DNA of 39,343 nucleotides from JANLSE01 sp038214135 (GTDB lineage: Bacteria; Chloroflexota; Chloroflexia; Chloroflexales; Roseiflexaceae). Below are positions 33,948 to 39,343 of this stretch, one piece after another. The stretch covers positions 1-39,343 of the forward strand of contig JBBQSD010000049.1 in the NCBI GenBank assembly GCA_038214135.1, written 5' to 3'. The number at the start of each line of letters is the position of its first letter. Position 1 is the stretch's first letter. The translations under genes and the position numbers were made by a program. The notes beneath the pieces were generated by a model. The model searched no databases. It worked only from the letters and a program-made list of their open reading frames with translations, and was not told where the DNA came from.

Positions 33948-34205
33948 ACGCCGCCGATACTGAATGGCTTCGGCGAGATGTGCTGCCCTGATCTGATCCC
34001 GCCCAGCCAGTTGTGCAATCACTGCGCCAACCTACCAGACCAGCGCGATCTCAACGCTCGTCAGGTCAAGTTGGCGGATAGCTGCGGTCATGAGCCGATC
34101 AGCGGCGGCATCGTGCTGGGTTGACTCAGGCCGTGGTCGTCGCTGGGCTTCGGCAATGCGCTCCAGGATGCGCTCATCGGGTTCGCCACGATACGCTGCT
34201 GTGCC
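33948..34205 (-). pseudogene. Remnant of ComM/YifB Mg-chelatase-like ATPase C-terminus
   Basis: The minus strand reads DAAADRLMTAAIRQLDLT, a degraded stretch with an in-frame TAG, then VIAQLAGRDQIRAAHLAEAIQYR, all in one frame. This matches the C-terminal domain of ComM-type ATPases (family pattern LxLSARAYHRVLKLARTIADLAG...HIAEAIQYR) with the 12-residue RAYHR block mutated and stopped. The ATPase core is absent. It is a decayed fragment. Confidence 0.6.
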
Positions 34206-34658
34206 ATCTCGTTATCCCGTATACTTCAGTGTATTGGGTATATGCAGCCGACTTTGACGTAGCCCGACCAAATAACACAGGACTTCCGCAAAGCCAAGAT
34301 TCGTGGCATCTGCAACAACGATTATCCCGATTATGTGGTATTGTTGGGCGACCCTACCCATTCCACGCTTCCTACCAATCCCCAATTTACTGCTCCAGGG
34401 CTTCACGCTGCTCCAGGAAGCCTGAGCCACACTACGCTAATCTCTCCAATCACCTCAGCACCAATCAACCGCCTCATTTTGTTCTAAGAATGTCTTGGGT
34501 GACCACTCAGAAGCATTCGAGGCAGACCTAAAGATTGCTCTACTCGCGCATGAACCAAGCGGAACGTACCACGAGCAGATGCTCATCAATGTTCAAATCC
34601 AAACAGCGCCGATAGGTCTATAATGCAACAGCAGTCGTGACAACCGATTGGCGGTACT
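34206..34658. other. No recognisable gene
   Basis: Open frames here have no recognisable motifs and no plausible ribosome-binding sites. TATAAT at 34619-34624 lies 35 bases before the GNAT remnant and may be its old -10 box. The base composition is more AT-rich than in the catabolic block. Confidence 0.5.
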
Positions 34659-34797
34659 ATGCCCTATACACTCGTCCCATTCACACAGGATTATCTTGAA
34701 CCAGCCGTTGCATTATTTATCGAGACAAAGACGAGCAAGAACACAGCCCATTATTGCCATCCCGTGTAATTGATGAACCAGCATGGATCCATTAGTT
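34659..34797 (+). pseudogene. Frameshifted N-terminal fragment of GNAT-like acetyltransferase
   Basis: From ATG 34659 the frame gives MPYTLVPFTQDYLEPAVALF and then, after a 1-base shift, YRDKDEQEHSPLLPSRVIDE ending PAWIH and a stop. This is the opening of a GNAT-type protein; the acetyl-CoA-binding part is absent. Non-functional. Confidence 0.6.
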
Positions 34798-34835
34798 TAT
34801 GTGCAGCTACAAGGGTGCTAGCCCATGAGGTTTCA

Positions 34836-35204
34836 ATGAGCGACATGCAGCAGATTGCCTCCCCTGACCAGCGGTACTATCTTCTGCTTGTCAGCAATGA
34901 GATGCGTATGTCGCACTGGGTGATAAGCGCAGCGCTGTGGGAGCGTGACCCGCAGCGTCTGTTGCTGGAGATCGGCGACTGGCAATGGAGCAGTGAGCAG
35001 ATCACCTGGAGTGCCGACAGCCAGGTTGTCACGATTGCGCTCCGGCGCTATCCCGGCGACGCTCCCGGTATTGTGATCGACATCTATCCTGAGCGGCAGA
35101 TGGTCATCCCTCGCGCGCCAGCTGAGACGCAGCCGCTTCCGTTTGCGGCGCTCAACGCGTTTTTAGAGCGCTATTACGCACACCATCGACGTACGCGATC
35201 CTGA
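34836..35204 (+). CDS. Small hypothetical protein
   Basis: 122 residues from ATG 34836, with GAGG six bases upstream. The sequence has the pattern ASPDQRYYLLLVSNEMRMSH, LLEIGDWQWSSEQITWSADS and IALRRYPGDAPGIVIDIYPE, a beta-rich single domain similar to other short hypothetical proteins I have seen in diverse bacteria but cannot name. It has no signal peptide or membrane segment. It looks intact among surrounding remnants; its high-GC third positions suggest real coding. Confidence 0.65.
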   Translation: MSDMQQIASPDQRYYLLLVSNEMRMSHWVISAALWERDPQRLLLEIGDWQWSSEQITWSADSQVVTIALRRYPGDAPGIVIDIYPERQMVIPRAPAETQPLPFAALNAFLERYYAHHRRTRS

Positions 35205-35304
35205 CGGGATTGCAGAAGGCCGGTCTGGAAGCGATCCAAAACAGGAACCTGCGTAGCGCCAGTAATGCAAGCACACATCTTCAAATGAGCGATAAGGTGC
35301 AGAG

Positions 35305-35420
35305 ATGACGACACAGCGCTTCAAGACGATGGTTGCCAAAGAAGGCAGCAGAACCTACATATGATATTGTCGCCGCTCTCGAAAGCGAGGCATCGACTTT
35401 GTGTGCGACCCGGATGATTA
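35305..35420 (+). pseudogene. Short decayed coding remnants (DUF1905-like start and another piece)
   Basis: ATG 35305 begins MTTQRFKTMVAKEGSRTYI and stops at 35362-35364; this resembles the opening of DUF1905 proteins. After it, YDIVAALES in one frame and KRGIDFVCDPDDYMVFSRS in the next look like a second frameshifted piece of unknown origin. Neither can make a functional protein. Confidence 0.4.
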
Positions 35421-35888
35421 TATGGTGTTTTCTCGTAGCTGCAGCAAATGGGTATATTGCCAATCTCGTTCTCTGGCTATGGCAGCAGCAGCTTCAGCGG
35501 GATTGGTGGCTCGATAGATCGCCTGTTGGGCATATACTGCAGAACTATACGCATGGCTGGGAACATGGGCTGTTGCCACCGCTTGACCTGCAGCACGGGC
35601 AGCCGAGCGAGCGGCAGTATCCGCTCCGACTTCACGCGCAGCAGCATGCGAATCAAGTGAAGCCTTGCGAATACCTGCCATCGTAAATACTCCGGTATGG
35701 ATCCATGCCTGGAGCGCTTCGATAGCTTGTCGAGGGCGATGGTCTTCTGGGCATGTTTCCTCAAAATATGGCAGGACACGCTCGGCACAGTCAATGGCCC
35801 AGACGGCCAATGTCCTATGGTCAGTATCTTTTATCAGCGCTACCATTTCCTCATCTTTATGTGCGATTGAGAATGTTGATTTTCCCAT
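35418..35888 (-). CDS. Putative immunity protein (Imm-5-like)
   Basis: 156 residues from ATG 35888, with GGAGGGG upstream; a TTG two codons earlier is less likely. The pattern DHRTLAVWAIDCAERVLPYF, PEDHRPRQAIEALQAW, then Ala-rich helices with HAAAREVGADTAARSAARAA and AVATAHVPSHAYSSAVYAQQ is that of the predicted immunity proteins with an imm-5-like domain. Such proteins would neutralise a polymorphic toxin in the cytosol. No toxin gene is recognisable within the window, so this is an orphan or belongs to another role. Confidence 0.75.
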   Translation of the reverse strand: MGKSTFSIAHKDEEMVALIKDTDHRTLAVWAIDCAERVLPYFEETCPEDHRPRQAIEALQAWIHTGVFTMAGIRKASLDSHAAAREVGADTAARSAARAAGQAVATAHVPSHAYSSAVYAQQAIYRATNPAEAAAAIARERDWQYTHLLQLRENTI

Positions 35889-35906
35889 GTTCAATCCCCT
35901 CCATCT

Positions 35907-36263
35907 TCAGAAATCAAACCACAGCTGCTGTTCCTGTGGCTCCCAGTACTCGGTACGGATGCTATCGGCCTGAAACAGATGGTAGGGATCATCGTTACGA
36001 TAGTGGGCATACGAGTCCAATGTTCGGCGGCGCACTTTGTAGGCATCGCGCCCTTCGCGGGTAGAGAACTCGAACATCATGATGTACCGCCCGCTTGGCT
36101 GGCCTTCCGCATCCAGCTGCCGAAAGTAGTGTGTCGACTTCCATTCGGCAAACATCTCTGCATGATGCTCGCGCACATAGGCAAACCAGCGTCGGATGCT
36201 CTCGTGATGCGCCTCCTCGTTCCCGGCACCGATCTGCCAGCTCTCGACCTCAATGAAGCTCAT
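35907..36263 (-). CDS. Predicted dimeric alpha/beta-barrel protein, unknown function
   Basis: 118 residues, ATG 36263 with AAGGA six bases upstream. A pattern of strands and helices (FIEVESWQIGAGNEEAHHES, RRWFAYVREHHAEMFAEW, GRYIMMFEFSTREGRDAYK) suggests a ferredoxin-like dimeric alpha/beta barrel of the NIPSNAP/antibiotic-monooxygenase type. No catalytic residues can be assigned. It lies 18 bases downstream (on the minus strand) of the immunity gene start, so the two are probably one operon with this gene first. Confidence 0.7.
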   Translation of the reverse strand: MSFIEVESWQIGAGNEEAHHESIRRWFAYVREHHAEMFAEWKSTHYFRQLDAEGQPSGRYIMMFEFSTREGRDAYKVRRRTLDSYAHYRNDDPYHLFQADSIRTEYWEPQEQQLWFDF

Positions 36264-36315
36264 GCTATGTCCTTTCTATCCTATGATGGTGTATGGCAAA
36301 CGTATTATAGATCGA

Positions 36316-36356
36316 GGGCGTAAAACCTAGGAGCTTCAGCCCTGGGATAGAAGCCC
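36316..36356 (+). other. Element 2 left-end hairpin
   Basis: Outer GGGC/GCCC and inner CCTAGG/CCTGGG arms (one G-T pair), 41 nt, same layout and distance from TTAT as element 1. Confidence 0.85.
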
Positions 36357-36409
36357 TTCCTGACGCTTTAGCGGCTTTAGCTGAAACGAAGCCACGGTCT
36401 TTATACTGA

Positions 36410-36438
36410 TTGACGCCCTGTATAAAATCGTGTATACT
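36410..36438 (+). promoter_or_regulatory. Sigma-70-type promoter for element 2 tnpB
   Basis: TTGACG (36410-36415), a 17-base spacer and TATACT (36433-36438). Only six bases separate the -10 box from the ATG, so the predicted transcript starts at or next to the start codon (leaderless). Confidence 0.65.
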
Positions 36439-36444
36439 TCCCCG

Positions 36445-37560
36445 ATGAGAAAGGCATTCAAATACCGAATCTATCTGACCAACGGGCAGCAACGCATCCT
36501 TGAGCGACAGCTTGAGGAATGCCGCTTTGTCTATAATCAGATGATTGAGTCCCGAAAGACTGCCCACGAATTGAGCATGCCACTTGGCTTGTATGACACG
36601 ATCACCATGCTGCCGATCTTGAAGGCAGAACGTCCAACGCTGAAACAGGTGCACAGTATGGTGCTTCAGAATGTCTGTGTTCGTGTGCATCTGGCGTTTC
36701 AAGCATTCTTTCGTCGGGTGAAAGCAGGCGCTGAAGAAGTCGGCTTTCCACGGTTCAAGGGCGTTGGTCGCTACGATTCGATCACCTTTCCGCACTATGG
36801 GAATGGGGTTGACGTTCGGAACCATCGGTTGATTGTCAATCGACTTGGCGACGTGCGGGTTGTGTGGCACAGGCCGATAGACGGCACACCCAAGACGGTC
36901 ACATTCACCCGTTCGCGCACAAAGAAGTGGTATGTCAGCTTCTCGTGTGCAGTCGAATCCCATCAGCTTGAACCAACGAGTGAAACCGTTGGGGTTGACA
37001 TGGGCTTAACTACGTTTGCAACGTTCTCGGATATGAGTAACGATATTGAGAACCCCCGTTTCTATCGACGGGATGAAGCCGATCTTGCACGAGTGCAACG
37101 AGCGAAACACCTGGCAAAGGATAGCCAGAATTGGGATCAGCACCGCCGACGCACGAAGGCGCTGGCCCATATTCACGAACGAATCGCCAACCGACGCAGC
37201 GACTTTTCCCACAAGGAGAGTCGGAAGCTGGTGAACCAGTATCAAGTGATTGCGTTTGAAGCACTTGAACCACAGAAGATGGGCAAACGCAGCACGAGCG
37301 GCATGCGCAAGAGCATCATGGACGTGGCATGGAGCCAATTCATCAGCATGACCATCAGCAAAGCGGAAGAAGCTGGCCGAATGGTTGTACTGGTGAATCC
37401 CAAGAACACGACCAAGATGTGTTCCCAATGCGGCAAACTTGTTTCCAAAGAGCGAAGTGAACGGCTGCATATGTGTCCCCATTGTGGACTCGTTCTCGGA
37501 CGAGACAAGAATGCGGCGATCAACATTCTCGCTCGTGGACGTGATCAACTCCGCCAATAA
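36445..37560 (+). CDS. tnpB: TnpB, RNA-guided nuclease of element 2
   Basis: 371 residues from ATG 36445; the open frame has a GTG five codons earlier, but family proteins start at MRKAFKYRIY. The RuvC triad is complete: Asp185 in VGVDMGL, Glu272 in VIAFEAL and Asp354 in GRDKNAAINI. The zinc ribbon is Cys326, Cys329, Cys344 and Cys347. It differs strongly from the element 1 TnpB in length, zinc-ribbon spacing and most non-catalytic positions, so they belong to different subfamilies. No disabling mutation is seen. It has no long C-terminal tail, ending eight residues after the NAAINIL motif. Confidence 0.95.
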   Translation: MRKAFKYRIYLTNGQQRILERQLEECRFVYNQMIESRKTAHELSMPLGLYDTITMLPILKAERPTLKQVHSMVLQNVCVRVHLAFQAFFRRVKAGAEEVGFPRFKGVGRYDSITFPHYGNGVDVRNHRLIVNRLGDVRVVWHRPIDGTPKTVTFTRSRTKKWYVSFSCAVESHQLEPTSETVGVDMGLTTFATFSDMSNDIENPRFYRRDEADLARVQRAKHLAKDSQNWDQHRRRTKALAHIHERIANRRSDFSHKESRKLVNQYQVIAFEALEPQKMGKRSTSGMRKSIMDVAWSQFISMTISKAEEAGRMVVLVNPKNTTKMCSQCGKLVSKERSERLHMCPHCGLVLGRDKNAAINILARGRDQLRQ

Positions 37561-37621
37561 GCGGATGCGTGTGGGGCTGCACACGCTGAAGCCCAGGTGC
37601 CTCGGCCCTGGGAGCAGTCAC
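37450..37621 (+). ncRNA. Predicted omega (right-end) RNA scaffold of element 2
   Basis: By analogy with other TnpB systems the guide RNA spans the tnpB 3' end and the right end, and its guide is copied from flanking bases 37622 onward (AATACCCCTGACACATGATC). The right-end hairpin 37592-37612 is inside it. Start point is a guess. Confidence 0.4.
37592..37612 (+). other. Element 2 right-end hairpin
   Basis: Perfect 6-base arms CCCAGG/CCTGGG around a 9-nt loop, nine bases before the right terminus. The arm sequence equals the inner left-end arms of element 1. Confidence 0.8.
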
Positions 37622-38057
37622 AATACCCCTGACACATGATCAGAAAGTTGCAGGTAAAGAAACAGGACTCGCCCGCTCGGTTGGTTGCCGCGATTGTCCA
37701 CAGCGCATCGCTCGTTGACCAGGTAGCACCACCGACGCGATGACCGAAGCGAAGGTGCGGTTCGAGCGTGTACTCAGCGACCACTTCATGCAAATACTGC
37801 AGAATTTCGGCGGCAGTCGCGATCGGTGGGCCATACCATGGTTTGAAGTCATAGGCATAGGTATATAAATCGCTATCCGAACGAATACCGGGATAGCGGA
37901 AGAGATCCCATGTGCCGCCGATCGCATCGCGGGCCTCAAGGATCAGATACTCCTTCGTGGGGCACTCGCGCTGCAGGTGACAGGCAGCACCAAGACCAGA
38001 AATACCTGCACCAATAATGATGACGTCGCGATGTTCGCGTAGTATATGCCCATTCAT
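37622..38057 (-). pseudogene. N-terminal fragment of FAD-dependent monooxygenase (FMO/BVMO-like)
   Basis: 145 codons from ATG 38057, with AGGAG six bases upstream. It has the FAD-binding GAGISG (16-21), LILEARDAIGGTWDLFRYPG, SDSDLYTYAYDFKPW and FLIMCQGY, the first third of flavin monooxygenases of about 490 residues. The frame ends at element 2. On the far side of the element the sequence does not continue as a monooxygenase: joined across TTAT it reads GYYN and then 14 unrelated codons to a stop at 36265. The 3' two thirds are therefore gone, either before insertion or by rearrangement at the element. Confidence 0.88.
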
Positions 38058-38446
38058 TGATTGCTCCTGCACATGCCCGCAACGCTGCGGTACGTATTGT
38101 TGAAGACCGATCATCGAAGCGATCGTGACCATCGCTCCCACCGTTGAATGGCGAGCGGTTTTCTGCGTACTAGCCAGCATCGATTGCACCACGCGCCACA
38201 GCTGGGCAGTGCCGAACACACATGCATCTGGCTACGTTGGATTGCGTTGCTGTATGATCGGATTATACTCGGAGTGCGTGAGAATAGAGCATTGTTCTGC
38301 CCGATCTTCCACACTTGCAAGATAGGTCGGAATCTGAGCCATGTACGGTGCTGCGCCACAGCCGTTGCTGCGCTCGCTTCCAGTTCACGGTAGAACAGGG
38401 TTCCGGTGATCGAGCGATCGCCAGTACTGGCAATCGCCTGGCTGGT
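38058..38446. other. No recognisable gene
   Basis: The minus frame of the monooxygenase stays open upstream for about 54 more codons (to 38219) but shows no known motif. The rest has no convincing coding signal on either strand. Confidence 0.45.
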
Positions 38447-38601
38447 TCAACGCAGAATCGCGGCTAGCTCGGCGCTGGACAGATCCACGATGCGGGTCAA
38501 GCGGGCGGGGTCAAACTTATCGAGTACCAGCACCCCTGCATTACGCCAACCCATTGCCTGCAACAGTGGCTGGGGGGCGAAGTAATCGCCAACGTGACTG
38601 A
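38447..38601 (-). pseudogene. Possible short C-terminal gene fragment
   Basis: The minus frame reads VGDYFAPQPLLQAMGWRNAG then VLVLDKFDPARLTRIVDLSS ending ELAAILR and TGA. Codon use (many C/G third positions) and residue composition look genuine, but there is no start or upstream part: the frame passes into the opposite-strand gene at 38637. Family not identified. Confidence 0.35.
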
Positions 38602-38636
38602 ATTGACGCAAGTAGGGGCAATCGCATACACCGTAT

Positions 38637-39343
38637 GTGCGCGTACCGGATCGACTGGTGCGGCGCTTTGCACACGACCCGCTCGCCGTAGGGGTGTATT
38701 TGGCGATTGCGCGATTCGTCATGGCGGAACGTGGCCCGGTGCCGCTCTCGCCCGCCGATCTCGCCGCCTGGAGTGGCGGGGAGCGGATTCGGGATCTGGC
38801 GATCATGCGGCGCATGCGCCGACTTGTTGAGACGGGCTGGCTGGTTGCAGAACGTGGGCGCGCGGTGAAGTTACGACCCAACCTGGGCATCGGTGACGAT
38901 GGGGCGATCTTGCCCTGGCGTCCGAGCGACAACCAGTTTGGCAAGCCTGAACGGGTACGCATGCGGCGCGTACCACTGGAGTTGTTCGATGGCTATATTG
39001 GTCGGCTCGATCCGCACCCAGGTCGGATTCCTGCGTTGGTCACGCGGTATGTCGAGCAACCATTGATCGACCTGATTGATCTGGGAACATATGCCATTGC
39101 CAGCATCGATCCGTGTGCAACGACGGAAACGCTGCGGGATCTGCACTTGCTCGATGATGCCGGGCCATGTCCACCACGTCCGGTAGCAACCCTTCGGATA
39201 CTGGCACAAGCGCCAGATGCGGCAGCCGAAAGCGTGCCAGAAACGACATCTGAGAGTGACGTTGCGGAGGCGAACGGATCACCGAACGGATCACTGAACG
39301 GATCAGATCCACAGCACACAACCGAGGGCCGTTTGTCCGCTCC
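38637..39343 (+). CDS. Putative winged-helix DNA-binding protein, 3' end cut by window edge
   Basis: The frame is open from an in-frame stop at 38613 to the right edge; the first plausible start is GTG 38637 (VRVPDRLVRRFAHDPLAVGV). About 235 residues are visible. Residues about 10-80 (PLAVGVYLAIARF, LSPADLAAWSGG, RDLAIMRRMRRLVETGWLVA) resemble a winged helix-turn-helix as found in replication-initiation or plasmid-maintenance proteins. A middle domain (RVRMRRVPLELFDGYIGRLD) follows, then a low-complexity tail with three NGS units near the edge. Strong third-position GC supports it over the opposite-strand frames. Function is unknown; it is transcribed opposite to the catabolic block. Confidence 0.65.
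   Translation, partial: MRVPDRLVRRFAHDPLAVGVYLAIARFVMAERGPVPLSPADLAAWSGGERIRDLAIMRRMRRLVETGWLVAERGRAVKLRPNLGIGDDGAILPWRPSDNQFGKPERVRMRRVPLELFDGYIGRLDPHPGRIPALVTRYVEQPLIDLIDLGTYAIASIDPCATTETLRDLHLLDDAGPCPPRPVATLRILAQAPDAAAESVPETTSESDVAEANGSPNGSLNGSDPQHTTEGRLSA

Larger units (their letters stand above)
36309..37621 (+). mobile_element. IS605-family element 2 (tnpB only), inserted beside a flavin monooxygenase fragment
   Basis: 1313 bp on the plus strand. The left end begins after TTAT (36305-36308), seven bases before a 41-nt hairpin (36316-36356) nearly identical to that of element 1. The right end has hairpin 37592-37612 and ends TCAC at 37621, nine bases further on. There is no tnpA, so it is an IS1341-type element that would need TnpA in trans. 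Boundaries are set by homology to element 1 plus the shared target, and by the abrupt end of the monooxygenase frame at 37622. Confidence 0.87.

Noticed and set aside
34121..34531. 136-codon plus-strand open frame
   Set aside because: It overlaps the ComM remnant on the other strand and has no motif, ribosome-binding site or coding-like composition.
36265..36963. 232-codon minus-strand open frame opposite element 2 tnpB
   Set aside because: Most of it is antisense to tnpB; only the last 15 or so codons are the outside flank of the element.
38447..39209. Minus-strand open frames at the right edge
   Set aside because: The plus-strand frame has better codon bias and protein-like motifs; only the small part left of 38601 is kept as a possible fragment.
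1..39343. tRNA or rRNA genes
   Set aside because: No cloverleaf with a TTCGAATC-type T-loop and acceptor stem, and no rRNA signature, was found on reading both strands by eye; a dedicated scan was not possible.

Overview
The window reads as chromosomal DNA of a Chloroflexota bacterium, probably class Chloroflexia (Kouleothrix/Roseiflexus/Herpetosiphon-like). This is inferred from the moderately GC-rich co-directional operons, a substrate-binding lipoprotein with an Ala/Pro/Thr-rich linker, Uma2, HNH and SARP-type fragments, and long intergenic spacers made of interspersed hairpin repeats. No rRNA, tRNA or CRISPR array was seen.

Region 1 (1 to about 31.6 kb) is almost entirely minus-strand and looks like a carbohydrate-utilisation locus, probably for a uronic-acid-containing glycan. 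In transcription order (right to left) it encodes: a NUDIX hydrolase; a Gfo/Idh/MocA dehydrogenase, a DUF993 aldolase-like protein and a xylose-isomerase-like TIM barrel; a family-5 (Opp/Dpp-type) ABC importer (OppF, solute-binding lipoprotein, OppB, OppC, OppD); a B12-binding radical SAM protein; a GyrI-like gene split by an IS605 element; a GH4 glycosidase with a CHGH motif and a PL22/oligogalacturonate-lyase-like beta-propeller (coupled by ATGA); a two-domain cupin; two very large paralogous proteins of about 870 residues that I cannot assign to a named family; a thioredoxin/NHL-repeat lipoprotein; a small cupin with a membrane protein; and two more Gfo/Idh/MocA dehydrogenases, the last cut by the left edge. 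The importer would bring in oligosaccharides, the GH4, PL22-like and giant proteins would cleave them in the cytoplasm, and the dehydrogenases, isomerase, aldolase and cupins would process the sugars.

Region 2 (about 31.7 to 38.6 kb) is a gene graveyard. It holds fragments of an E1-alpha dehydrogenase, a SARP regulator, a ComM/YifB ATPase, a GNAT acetyltransferase, a DUF1905-like protein and a flavin monooxygenase, mixed with small intact genes (Uma2 nuclease, HNH plus partner, putative immunity protein, dimeric alpha/beta barrel). It also contains a second IS605-family element carrying only tnpB.

Region 3 (38.6 kb to the end) starts a plus-strand gene for a putative winged-helix DNA-binding protein that runs off the right edge.

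The two IS elements share a 41-nt left-end hairpin, a 5'-TTAT target and TCAC right termini. This allowed base-level boundaries to be proposed (15327-17107 and 36309-37621) and guide/TAM predictions to be made. The other main observation is an intergenic repeat system: eight copies of a conserved motif, all in the same orientation and opposite to the genes, together with a family of hairpins with variable stems.
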